Notes under the pieces: generated by a model
What the model saw: the letters and a program-made list of their open reading frames with translations, nothing else
Database searches by the model: none
Told to the model about the DNA's origin: nothing
Made by a program: the position numbers and the translations under genes
In this document: positions 21,366-34,900 of the stretch, piece after piece
Layout of the letters: each line of letters opens with the position of its first letter
Numbering within the stretch: the stretch's first letter is position 1
Assembly (NCBI RefSeq): GCF_950023065.1
Contig: NC_088680.1
Coordinates: forward strand, 10,962,559-11,026,558
Direction of reading: 5' to 3'
Length of the DNA stretch: 64,000 nucleotides
Origin: Planococcus citri
Taxonomy: Eukaryota; Arthropoda; Insecta; Hemiptera; Pseudococcidae

Positions 21366-22642
21366 AATGCCTCTTCTCCACAAACACTCACTTCAACAAT
21401 TAGTTTACTTTAAAAAATTGTAGGATTCATCTACCGCAATAAAAACATTCGCATACAGTTGATCAAGTTAAAATGATATGTAACTAAAACTAAAACTGAA
21501 ACAATAGATCATTTTTTTTTTTAAAAAAAACGAGAATTGAAAAATGAAAACTAAGTAAACTGTTATTTTTCGGTTTTTCCTACCGTGTTTTTTTGAAATA
21601 ATATTTTTTTAAACTATGTATTATTTTTTTTCAAAAGTGTGCAAAAAGTTGTTAATTTTCGTATGTTTTGGAACTAATTGCTGCATTTTTACCCATTTTT
21701 TACTCAAAAAAGCGCTAACGACCATAAAAAGCACAAAATAAGCAAAATGTTTGCATTTTTGACCATAAATAAGCATTATTTTTAAAACATTTACACCCAA
21801 AAAAGAGGAAAAAAAAAGCACTGTCAACTCTTTCACCATTCGCCTCAGAATGAAATGAATAGCAAAGTATAAATGTATCTATGCCTTATAGCGTGTTGCT
21901 AGAAAAAAAGCATCATCATACATACATAAAAATCCTAACCCTAGTAATCAGTAACCACAAAAGTTCAAAAAAGTAACCTCGAAACTTACAATGAAACGAG
22001 CGAAACATTCTAATGTAGAATAAAAATCTTTAAAGAACGTAGAACATTTCATTTAAAAAATAAGGTAAAAAAGGATTTTTTGGGAATTACTGGCAACAAA
22101 TTTTGCATTTACTCAATTGTTGTGAAAAAAAGATTTCGCAACTTTTTGATAATACCCATATTTTTGATAGCTTTTTCGAAAAATTTGTATATTTTTTTCC
22201 AAATGTTGTTCAAATTCTCCATTAAGTAATTGACACCCAATTCTGGCAGAAAAGTGAAACTTTTTAACAAATTTTAGCAATAATGTGAGACCTTTTTGGA
22301 ATTTTTTCAAATTTAGCAAGGTTTTCCGACAGTTAAGTAAAAGCGAGAATTTTTGTAAATTTTTGACAAAAGTAAAACTTTGAAAATTACTGACAAAAAG
22401 TAATACTTTTTTGCAATTTTTGTCGAAAAAGTGAGACCACTTTGCAACTTTTTGGTTATAAAGTAATTTTTTCTCGGAAAATGTTGCAAAAATTCCAAGA
22501 AATTTCCCGCTAAAAAGCAACACTTTTGAGCGATTTTGGGGCAAAAAAAGTGAGGCATTTAAAAACAAATTTTAGCCATTTTTGGCAAGACAAACGCTTT
22601 TTGAAAATTTTGACAAAAGCTAAGACTTTTTGATAAACTTAC
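21366..22642. other. Gene 2 5' flank plus degenerate A/T-rich tract
   Basis: 21366-21490 is the conserved sequence upstream of the gene 2 ATG exon, the presumed promoter and 5' UTR. 21640-22620 is a degenerate repetitive tract of short TTTTTGACAA- and AAAAAGTGAGAC-like words, the same type as at 41.9-43.1 and 49-51 kb. The ORFs at 21621-21839, 22113-22568 and 22313-22558 fall in this tract and are not considered genes. Confidence 0.55.
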
Positions 22643-22666
22643 CAAAAGTAGAAGTATGAGGATCAT
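22643..22666 (-). CDS. Second copy of the signal-peptide exon (alternative first exon?)
   Basis: Encodes MILILLLL before a GTAAG donor in phase 0. With about 120 bases of 5' flank (22667-22790), it is a close copy of 21342-21490 and can splice in frame to the exon at 21193. It lies 1.3 kb upstream of the first copy, separated by the A/T-rich tract. It may be an alternative promoter and first exon for gene 2, or a local duplicate without function. Confidence 0.45.
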
Positions 22667-22838
22667 TATGCCACTTCTCCACTAACACTCACTTCAACAA
22701 TTGGTTTACTTAAAAAAATTATACGTTTCGTCTACCGCAATAAAAACATTCGCATACAGTTGATCAAGTAAAAATGAAATGTATCTAAGAGATAGTTGGC
22801 TACATATTTTCATTTTCGCCATCCGGAATAATTTTGAT

Positions 22839-22972
22839 TCATCGCGCTGATTTTTCATTTACAGGAAATCTACGCATCACGTAGGTAGTTGTTGATTTCT
22901 GACCATTTATGGTCACATCAGTCCTTAGTTCTGTAGGCCGTGTCGTTGAGCAACATTCGATATCAAAAATAT
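22839..22972 (-). CDS. Gene 3 candidate terminal exon
   Basis: Acceptor TCATTTTACAG. Phase 1 joins it to Ig4 and gives a 44-residue tail containing DIECCSTTRPTELRTDV and ending NEKSAR. No membrane segment. Counterparts at about 7590-7630 and 39500-39545 have lost the CAG acceptor (CCGAC or CCGACA instead) and contain early stops, so this exon is either kept only in gene 3 or is a relic that happens to be open. Confidence 0.4.
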
Positions 22973-25900
22973 CTGTAAAATGACGAACAAAACGACAAAT
23001 AATTATTGATATTGACGTAGTTTCCTGTTTTCGTACGAGTTCAAGCTTCAAGCTCAAAAATTGATTATATATTTAATAGCAATATCGATTCCACTTCCTT
23101 TGTAAATTTTTCGTTTTTTATCTGAATTTCTGTGACTTAACGAATTGAATCGGTGAGAACAAAATGCGGCTAAGTCCATTTTCGCATTTTTCAGGAATAA
23201 CAAGGAACTGATTAATTCGAAAATCAAATAATTTTGGCAAACATGCCCAAGGTTTGGGGTCATTTCAACTCAAAATCTCCAACATACTTCAATTTCAGCG
23301 AAATCGAGGACTATGAATTTTTTCCGCTCCACTCTAATATCCGGCTACGTATGGTTTTTTCGGTGAGGTTTTTCTGTATGATAAAACTTATCGAGTAGAT
23401 CTCAATTACTATAAATTTATGAAAAATCATCATAAGAGAAGGATAAAGTTATGTTACGATTGCTTAAAACTTTGTTTAAAATATCATGGAAATAGTTGTA
23501 ATCAACTTGGAAATTGATTAAACGCTGTAAAAATTGCTCAAAATATTGCTAATATGTAATACTTATAGGTATCTTATCTAATAAAGACGACTGATTGGAT
23601 CTGATCCAATTTGAATACATCTGGTTAGACCCGATCAGCTCCAATCATTTTCCCATGTACAGGAACGTTGCAAAAATTGCTTAAAAAATTAAAATGTCAT
23701 AAAAATACTTTAATTTTAATTTTTCTTTTAAAAAGCAGCAAATTATAAACTGAAATCCATAAAATTATGTAAAAGTATGTTTATATTTTTATAGGTTCTA
23801 AGTTCTTGTATGTTCTATTGACACTGTTTCGGTGGCGTGAATTCCATTTCCTTTCACTTTTTTTTTGATGATTTAGTCTGAAAAGAAAAAAGAAAGAATC
23901 ACATTTCATTACAATGAGATGGTGAAATCCACACAAAAGGTTAGGTTTGATGTTAAACCATCTCAATTTTTTTTAAATCGAGCCCTCCCCTCTCCAATAA
24001 AAATAAAAATCAGCATTTTGAGCTAGATACTAGCGTTCCTATCTATAGTGACTATTTAATGCGAAAATTTCAAAAATTTTTAGACCATTTTCACCGCAAA
24101 CAGAAAAGATTGCATTTTGCGCACTCTCACTCATAGTATAGGTGGGAGGGGGGTTGGACCAAAAACAATTTCAGTTGGTTTTTCTGATCGAAAATCTACC
24201 AAACGAACCTCAAAAATAGATTCATTTACGATTTTCTATCGCATATGATCAATTAAATCGAATCCCAAAAATCGATTCATTGCCTCATTTTTGCTTTTCT
24301 TTGTGAAAATTGGCTGTTTAAAAATCGATTTTCTGATTATTTTCAATTTCGATCATGCCTGAGGAGTGATAGATATTTTCAAAGGTGATCTAGAGGTATA
24401 GTGAATTCCATAAGTATACTTTACCTGCAGCGACTATCTGAAAAGAACACGCTGTTATTTGCACTCCAACAGTATTTCTGGCTTTGCAAGATAATGTACC
24501 AAATTCTGAATCTGATTTTGGCGTGTAGTTGAAAAACGGATTCGGCTGCGTTGTGATAAGATTTGGTTCCTGGTCTGATTTCATATCATTGGAACTACTC
24601 GTATTCAATGACCATATAAATTCTGTTGGAGGAGGATTGGCATCAACTTCGCACTTAAGTAAAACAGTTTCCTGTTTACGAGCACGGTGTATTTCGGTCT
24701 CATTTTTTCTACATATCGGTGTATCTAAATGATAGGGGAAAAAATGAACAACAATGTAGGTACATAAATATAATGTATAAGTACTTATCTAGGTATGTAC
24801 ATACTAGAAAAATTGGAGTAGGAAAAAACGAATAACTGAAATACCTATACCTACATTTCACTTCCAAATTGACCGGGTCGCTTTCTCCACTTCCTACCGC
24901 ATTCTCAGCATAACAAGTGAATTTACCAGTAGCAGTTTTCTGAATTCTTTGCAAAATTAGGTTGTGATCTGTTTTTATGATGTTCTTCGCGATACTTTGT
25001 GGGATTTCTAAACCCTGAATAAAACGGATTATGTATGAAAAATAAATAGGATGTAAATGAGTACGAGTATACCTAACTGATAAACCCTTACAAATTTTAA
25101 ATAATATTGTTGTGAATTACCTTCAAGAAAACACAAAAATTTAACCTCGTAATCGGGAGTAGCGACTTACTTATGAATAAGTTATAATCAAAATCAGTAA
25201 ATCAGCGAACAAACTATATTGATTACACTCACATTATGGAACCAGGTGAATTTGGTTATTCGAGGATTTGCTCGCATGTAACATTCAAAGTAAACATCAT
25301 CCCCTTCTTTGATATTATCTGGATTTATAAAGTTAGCCATTTGCAATCTTGGAATTGGATTGTCTGAAAAAAAAAATCAAACAATAGTATTTCAGGATGT
25401 TATGGGTAGGTCTAGGTACCTTTAACTATCCATATTTATACGAAAGTGACCTTGTGACCTGTCAAAATGGGTTAAAATTCTACGAGAAATTGAAATTCCG
25501 ATGATCAAAATGTATTTTGAACATTTTTCGAAGAGCTTTAAGCCCTATGTGGATTACGATTCGCAGAATTTTTGAACAAATGTGTTATGCCACCAATCAG
25601 AAAGGCTTAATTTCGGTAGAAAATCACAAATTTCTTTTCCGAGCAATTTTAAAAATGTTTACCCCAAAAGTCAGTCATATTTTTCAGTATTAGACCAAGC
25701 GTGTTTTCAGGATTCATATTGTATTAAGTTACAACTGAGAAAAACAAATGTAGTCAAGTGTGACGCGCTATCTACTTAACTTATGTACATACTTACATTG
25801 CACATTGAGACGCCATTTATCTTCTATCGCACTATTCGCAATATCCTGGATGTGTGGATTTTGTGCTCGACAAGTCAAATACCTTTGGTCGTCCGTTACG

Positions 25901-28900
25901 TTAGGTTTGAAGGATATTACGCTTACTTCGCCTTGTGCTGTGATTCTCTGCGTAAGTAAACGAATAAAATTCTTTTGTTTTTGCAAAATGTACTCTCTAA
26001 ATTTGAAACAGTGAAATTTCACTGCTTAGCAGTCACGACATTTTGGCTTCATAAAAGCAGTAGTTTCTTACTGCGAAACAGTAAAAAATTTACTGAATTG
26101 ATCAGTAAAAATGATTTTTACTGACCAATTCAGTAGATTTTTCACTGTTTTGCAGTAAAAAACTATGCTTTTATGAAGCCAAAATGTCGTGACTGCTAAG
26201 CAGTGAAATTTCAGTGTTTCAAATTTAGAGAGTATAACTATTTTGGATTTTGACCAAAGGGTCATTCCATGTCAATTCGACCAAGGTTTGTGAGTCATGT
26301 CTTTCGATTTCGCTCAAATTTTTTTTTGCAATATAAACACGAATATGACGTTAGATTTTTGATTCGACCCCATCCATGGCCCCCAGCACCTTCCCAAAGG
26401 GGCTAAAAGTTCAGAAAAGTGTTTTTTTCGTGCGACACATCAAATAGTACGTTTTTGGTGACGCTGAACACGAATATGACGTCAGATTTTTGGTTGGACC
26501 CCATTTTCGGCCTCCAACCATTTTTTTGGACTTTTACCAATTGGGGAGGTTCTGGGAGACATAGGTAAGGTCAAATTGAAAAACTACGGCTATATTCGTG
26601 TTCAGCGATATCGAAAACATACTATTTCATGTGTCACACGAATGAAACCATTTTTTTAAAGTTACCCCCTTGGGGAGGTGCTGGGGGCCGTGGATGGGTC
26701 CAATCAAAAATCTAACGTCATATTCGTGTTCAGCGTCACCAAAAACATTATATTTGATGTGTAACACGAAAAACCCCCTATTTTGAACTTTTCCCCATTT
26801 GGGGAGGTGCTGGGGCCGTGGATGGGGTCTAATCAAAAATCTAACATCATATTCGTGTTCAGCGTTAGTAAAAACATACAATTCGATATATCACATGTCC
26901 CAGATTTTTTTTCGTAAGTTTTGCCCCAAATTGGGGGTGGAGGTGCTCCCCTTCCATCAAGAGATCCCATCTCGAAACTTGAATATTTCGAGAAAGCATC
27001 AAAAGGTACATCTATGGAAATTTTTTCAGAATTTTAAATGGCAGCTCCCACTTACAGCGCCATTTTGAAATTTCAACTTTCGATTTGAAAGTTCAGCTTT
27101 CGAATTTTCAAAATTTCAAAACGCTTAAAAAGTTCAAAATTTAATACCCTTTCGAACTGTGAAATCAGATTGATCAAAATATCATAGTTTTGGAGGAATG
27201 CGCTGCTAAAGTTGAGTACCTCGAGACAATGTGAAAATAATGGAAGCCCCTCACCCCCCCCCCTGGGGGCTGGGACCAATCTGATTGATGGTTTCTTACT
27301 TACTGGTGGGTAGATATTGTAAAATAAAATTTGAGCGAAATCGAAAGACATTACTTTCAAAGTCGCACTTTTTTGGTCGAATTGACATGGAATGACCCCA
27401 AATTCATTGAATGTGATGCTTTTAATAAATTCTCAAGTTATAACACTTACGGTTTCATTACTCGGCAATTTTTTACTGCCAAACCACCATGTTATTTCAG
27501 CTGACGGGTATGATCCTTTAGATTGGCATTCTACATCGACAGATTTTCCCGCTGATAAATATTCTCGTTTCGTTGTAATATTTATAAATGATGGTTTCAC
27601 TATATCAAAGTATAATTTTTTGAAAAAAGGATTATTCATAGTTATCACATTGTGATTATTATTATAACGAGGTCATTTGTTGTCGATCGAGTGTATATCA
27701 ACTATCAAGTACAGCTAGAATTGATCAACTGTCATGCCACTTCAAAGAGTGCTGAAAGTGAAAGTTGATCAACAAATCATCTGTGTGAAATAGTGTTTAT
27801 CAATTTTTTTTTCAACGTTTGAAAGTACGAGCTTTTAGATGAAGGGGTGAAAGAGGTTGAATGCAGCCAGAACTATTAAATTTATATCTTTTTTTTGGAA
27901 TTTATTTCGCAGTAGATATTTTTAGCTACGTAATATGTACTTTTACTTCCTTGTGTTTTCGAACGGATTGGTTTTCTTGTGCTAAAAACAAAACCTTGGG
28001 AAAGGGAGGAGAATTCGAATTTTAAAATTAAAGCTGCGTACCTGTGTAAAGTTGATATTATCGAAGCGGAAGCATTATATGTAGTTATTCAAGAAAAATA
28101 TTTTCTTACTTCTTATAATGAGACGAGATTTTGAATTTTTCATGGGCGATTTCTGAAAATCCACTTGACATGTATAAACACCCTCATCTTCTTTTGTAAT
28201 ATCATAAATTGTTAGATTAGCTGGTTGAGTTGTTGACTCGAAACTCGCCTTTTGTTTTGAAGCTGTCGGTGAAGACCATTCGGTTGCAATAACCGATGGG
28301 TTTTTTTCTGCATCAAAGCTGAAATACAATGTAAATCATTTGCTAATACGAGTAAGTGTTACGTGTGACATTTGACGTTTTTTATTTCACAGTTATAAAA
28401 ATAACTCGTTATAGCCCAGTCGAAATACGATTTGACTCGAGCATAATTGCGACTAAAATGGAGGGTCGAATTTGAAAATTACAGAAAGGTCATTTTTTGG
28501 AGGTGTATAATATGGCCCCAAATGGATGAAAATGGTCCAAAATTATACCATTGGTCAGCACCCCAATTGTGATCAACGTATCTAAATTTCAGCTTCCTAG
28601 GTCATCCCCGCTCTTTTTAAGGTGGAAAAAATCGATTAGAACAGGTTCCAAGTCCCCAGTCATAAAATTTAAAATTAATAAAATCACGTCGATGTGAGGG
28701 GTCGTAGGGTTTTAACCAAATGTAGTGGAGACCTTTTCAAGTTGAATGTCTGTGAGGCCATTTAAAAAAAAAAAAAGATTATTTTTAGCTCTAGTTTCTT
28801 ATCAAGCCGGTTTTGAGATCAATGGATCAGTTCCAAAAGATAGATATTAAGTTATCTTACCCATGAAGCAATTTATTGTTTGTATCACGAAACCACGAAA

Positions 28901-31900
28901 CTTTAGAGACCCTGTCATCTTCATCTTGAGTTGATGCATCACATGGCATTACGGCTTCTTTACCCAATTCAACATTCTGTATCGATTCTATGTCTTCTGT
29001 GTACAAGTAGTTAAGCAAAATATTAATATATATCAAATTCATTGAGCATTGAAGGTTAGCTAAATTTTTCTACATCAAATTGATTTTTATTGATAGACTT
29101 GGGGGCCCCCTGGCGGCCCAACTTCCCTACTCGTTTCTCGGGGCTGCGTCCTCAACCCCCCCCCCCTGAACACTAAAATTACCCAAAAGTCCCGTTTTTT
29201 GCATCAAAAAATATCAATGACTAAAAATTGTCTATACTATTGTTATCGTTAAAGTGGTAATGACTAGGATTGGAAGATTCAGATAATAGTGATTGCATAA
29301 AAGGGGGGTTACATGAGAAACTACCTAAGGGGGTTGAATTTGGCCTATGTCTCCTAATGTCACTAGACATGGGTATCCGATCCAATATTAACGATAACAA
29401 CTAAAGGTTAGAATAATTATGAAATGAACACCTAACATCATTATTCCGATGATACTCTTTATTGTACTAAAAGACATCAATACTACTATAATTAATAGAT
29501 TAATTATAATATTCTCGATCTTCTTGACAATATATCAATCTAAGATCAGTGCCTTAAGATTGTTGCCGATCATGTAGTTCGCAGGAACATCTATACCATC
29601 CGAAAAAGGCATAGTTAGGCGAAATAGGTATCAATCAACATACCTACATCCGAGGCTGGATCCATGTCCTAGGCTCGAGGATATACAATAATATTAATTA
29701 ATGGTGCTAACTTAAGATTAATTAGTGGAGACACCACCATGTAAGTAAAACTTACCGAACACTGCTCAGTGCTCACTGTCACACCACCTCTTTCCCTTAG
29801 CCTACCCCAATAATAGTGGCTGTCTGTGGCTGCTTTACGAAGAGACACATGTAACACACGCTCTATCTGTTGATGTCTGGAATCATCTTAGATAGCCGCA
29901 AAAAGGAGATCAGAAGGTATTCGCGAACAGTACTAATGGTAATTACGTTAATTACTTGACCCGCGAATGGTTAAATCAATATATCGCACCTCGGGAGTTA
30001 TAAGGTCACATCTCAAAAAAGTGAAATTTTACAGGAGAGTGATTTTCTTTTTTTTAAAAACTTGATTCATTATTTTCATCAACTTATAATCAATTGTGAG
30101 GAATGAATAGCATGTCATTTTGAAGATTGGGTATCCTACCTTCATTTAGCATAAGAATATTTTGAAAAATAAAATCTTAAAGAGGAAATATTTCAATGTT
30201 TGGAAAACATTTTGAGTTATAACCTTTCATAAAAAGTGATCTGGAGGCGAAAAAAAGCGTCCAAAAAAATTTTCATGATAACAAAATTGTAGAGAATTAA
30301 ATTTCCAATCGACATAATGTCGTTAGTTTTTTTCTAGAGTGCTTAGTTTTTGAGTTTTTCCCAAAAAACTAAAATTTTAATATATACCTATGCAAATTAA
30401 TTTTTCTGAAAAATGTTCTATTTTAAAAATTTTTTGTTTTGGAACAAATCTACAAAAAATACACTCCTTGTGATTATTTTACATCTTAAAAACGTTCAAC
30501 ACTATCGAAACTGGTTTCTGACACTTTGTATGTGCAAATTTTACTCAAAGAAAGAGGAGTTTTTTGAGATGTGACCTTATAACTCCAAACAACTTGCAAT
30601 GTTGTAGAAATTTTGAGTTAGGCCCTTTGCATTTTTTACATGATCTAAGCAGCATACCCGACTCAAAGTGTTATTTTTGGTTGCAGGGGGTCATGCAAAC
30701 CCCAAAAATGCAAAAACATCAAAATCGATTTTTTTTGAGATGTGACCTTATAACTCCCGAGGTGCGATATAATTACCACGCTAGAAGTGGAATAGACAGG
30801 AGTTAAAGGTCTCATCGCGAGACTTATACATTTTATTCAACACTATGTAGCACAATGCCACTTGATACCTTACGCTGCAGACGATAGAAAACAAGTGAGG
30901 CTCGTGGACAAATTCTCATACAGAGAAGCCACGATCCAGAAGATCTGAGCTCACCCCTTTTGTACATGATTGACAGATTTATGTACAAAACGGGTGTATT
31001 GTGTAAAGATACACATACCAAGTGATTTATGTGCATATTAATTTATGCACCGATAGTTCCCACGTTACGACGATTCCCCTAACCAGGTAATCTTTCTGAG
31101 AATGTCCACCTAGAGGGTGAAGGTATATTACACTATATCACTATTTTCAACGAAGATTGCGAAAAAGTATCATTTTTATGTCTAATAATTATGAAAAATT
31201 CGTGCTTTCCTCCAAAAATACTTAGTCAGTTTGGCGTTTTCCTTAAAATGTTTGCAAAAAATTCTAAAAAGTTTTATTTTTTCAAAAAATTGTCCAAAAG
31301 TCTTCCCAATTGCTAAAAATTCTATAGCTTCTTCGCATTTGAAAAGTCTCTTCTGACAATTTTTGTATTCGAGGAAATTTCAAAGTGAAAAATCTCGCTT
31401 TTTGGAAAAAAATTGCGAAAGGGCGTACTTAATTTTATATTCTCAAAAATTGCTCATTTTTACTAAAATAATCTTAATTTTTGTTTCAAAATTATCTAAA
31501 AGGTCAGCTTAGGTAAGTATTTGCCAAAAATAATATTGAAAAAAGTTGCACGTTACCCTACAGACAATTTTTTTCATTCAACTGGTTTATTGAGAGAAAA
31601 TACTCATCAAAATACACATTTTGGCGAAAAATTATTTTGTGTCATGCGTTTTCAGTCCAGAGGTCCACTGCAGTTCAAAATTTTTGTTGTGAATTTTATC
31701 CCCACAAGTGAGATAAAAAATTCTAAAAAAAATTGTATCGAATGGTCCATCCTTGCTCTTCAAATTTCGGGTGGTAACTAAAATTTACCTCTCATACTTA
31801 CTCATGCAAACAGATTTTACTTGCAAAAAACGCGTTTTTTAGCCATACCGCCGGCTAGGGGCAGGACGTGGAAGTGAGGGTGGATTTTCAGCTCGGAATT

Positions 31901-34900
31901 TTTTTTTGGAGGTACCTAACAATAATCCATTTTTTACAATTTTCCAAATCTAGGAACGAACGGTGGCATTTCGCCTTCCTTTTCCAGGAATACCCTTTTA
32001 CGCTCAGAATTCTTCGAAAATGGACCTATTAGGCCTACATTTTCTTCGACATAGGTACTTACTTACTTACTTACTAATTTTAATTTCTCGCGTAATTTTA
32101 ACCCATTTTGATAGATAGCATGACATTTCTTCGAAAATCCCGAAATTCATGACACAATTTTTTAGCTAATAACTCTTCAAGAATGCTAAAAAAAAACATT
32201 TTTTGTCAAAATTTAGATACCTACTTACATTGCACATTGAGACGCCATTTTTATCTTCAATTAAACTATCTGCAAAGAACGCATTATCCGGATTACGTGA
32301 TCTACACGTCAAATATTTTCCGTCGTCTGTTGCTGAAGGTTGGAAGGTTAGTACACTTACGTAAGTGCCGTTGTCTGGTGTGGATTCCTGCGTAGGTAAA
32401 TGAATGCGAAAATTCAAATTAAATTTGATTAAAAAATATAATTTGAAGCAGAAGTGCTGATGATCAAAATATACTTCAGATTTTGACCAAATTCACTGAA
32501 TGTGGTTTATGTTGATGGTTTTAATCAGCTCTTATGGTATACCTTACTTCAATATCCTGCAATGTTTGACTGCCTAACGACCATGTTATTTCATAACGCG
32601 GATATGATCCTTTAGATCGGCATTCTATATCGACAGATTTTCCCGCTAATAAATATTCTCGCTTGGTTGTAATATTTACAGATGATGGATTCACTATATC
32701 AGAATATATTTTTGAAAAAATTACTCATAATTATCACATTACGATTATTATTTATTGCTTATAACGAGGTCATTATTTTGTTGTCGATCGAGTTTGCATC
32801 AACAATGAAGTACAGAATTGATCAACTGTATGTCGTGCCACTTCAAAGAGCGCTGAAAGTAAAAGTTGATTAACAAATTATTTTTGTGAAATTGTTTCTA
32901 TTTCTTTCAAAAAAAATTTTCAATGTTTGAAAATACGAACTTTTAGCAGACGGGCCAAAAGAGGTCGAATACAGCCAGAACGGTCAAATTTTTATCATTA
33001 TCTTTTTGAATTTATTTCGGGATATTTTTAGCTAGGTAGTAGGTACACTTATTTGCGTTTTTGATCTCGAGAAGAAATTTTAATAATGGGCCAAATTTCA
33101 ATATCAAAGCTATACCTTTACCAACTGTATGCAAAGTCGATATATAATCGAAGCGGAAGCATTTAATAAAAATATTCTCTTACTTGCCATATAGAGACGA
33201 CTAAGTGTAAGTTTCTGAAGTGATTTTTGAAAATCCACGTGACATGAATAATAACCCTCATCTTCTTTTGTAATATCATAAATTGTTAGATCAGCTGGTT
33301 GAGTTATTGACTTGAAACCCGCTTTTCGTTTTAGAGCTGTCGGTGAAGACCATTCTGTCGCAATTATCGATGGTTTTTTTTCTGCATCAAAGCTGAAATA
33401 AATGTACAGCAAATCATTGCTAATGTATATTATGTAAAGTTTGAGGTTTTTTATTTCACGGTAGTTGGGGTGGATGGCGAAAAAAAATTTCGGAGACTTT
33501 TGACCAAATTCAGTGGATACCTTTATTTCAAGTTCAAAGTCTGTATTCACCCAGAAAATTTCTTAGTTCCGGAGTTGTCTTTGAAAAAGAGATATAGGTC
33601 CTCAGAAAGAGGCCATTTTCTAAAAAAAAAACAATTATTTTTCGTTCTAGCCTCTATTAAGCTTGTTCTGAGAACGATCGCTTAGATCCAAAAAACTTCT
33701 TTTAGGTTTTTTTGGCTAAAACATTGTGCGGAAAAAAATTGTAAAAAAACCATGGATTGGCTTTTGTGAATGGTAAATCTCCAAAAGGAAATAAATCTGA
33801 CTCAAACTAACGTCGAACAAAATAACTGACATTAAAACATCAAAAACATTTCAAAGAAAAATTCAAAATATTTATTAAATGGTTCGTTGACCTCACGGTT
33901 CAACGTAACCTAAACGTAAATATGTAGAGAGCAAAAATGCTCTACAAGATGTATCGGGTTAGAATAGAGATAATAGAATATGGTAATGAGGACGATCCTA
34001 AATACTTAGGGAAATAAGATGGTCTGTGCTAAGAGATTACTACCAGAGATTGAAGTGGTGTTTTTGAATCAATCTCTCCTGATGGAAATATGCCTTGGAT
34101 AACTGAAGCGGATAACTATTAGCAAATTCTAACTACTTACAGAGTGTGCCCATTTAGCCATACCAATGAACTAAACGGGATGAATTGACAGGATATAGGG
34201 GTTCCTGCTTGCACTAATTTACCTAGGCGTTTGGAGGTAATGAATAAATTAAGACAAGACCAACTCCTATTTCTGCTCCATGTATTTGATGTAATTGAAA
34301 CGCACACCTTAATTCGACATTAATTGTTATAGTTAACTAATTGTATCTTAAAATATAAATATTGACTGTACATAAGCTACGTAAGTTAACAATAAATGGT
34401 TGTTTTACTTACGACACCAGGATGTTATAGTTGACGCGTTTGCGACGAATATAACGAATTATGCCCGAGGGTAGTATTTTTAATAATAGATGAATAAAGG
34501 CACTGAATAATCCTTCTTTAAGGGATTATTCTACAATTACATAAAACGCACATAAATAACAAGATCGAAGCTGGGTTTCCGCCAGTTGATCAGGCTCAAC
34601 AAGGTAATTAGATATATGCACCTCTAAGCTAACCTTACATTACGACGGTAAATTGTATAGTGATGAGAGCTACTCAATCTCGACGGCTTGATGCTCGCAT
34701 CTTGCCATCTCTTGATGATCAAGTCACTCCTATCTTTAGTAGGGGTATCTCATTTATGAGTTATTACACACGTAGACACATAGAGATATCATACCTACTA
34801 ATAGCAACACGTAATGTCGCAACTGTCGCAAGGCATAATGCCTCCTCACAAAGAACCTTAACGTTTGACAATCAAATCAATAATAACGCGTCTTGTCTCT

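Noticed and set aside
22113..22568. 151-codon minus-strand ORF
   Set aside because: Lies within the degenerate A/T-rich tract. Its repeated Phe/Lys/Leu words mirror the DNA repeat, and a second frame is also open.
26627..27360. ORFs of 84-95 codons in the TIR element
   Set aside because: They translate the internal tandem repeats and are not conserved in the related copy at 3.8-4.4 kb.
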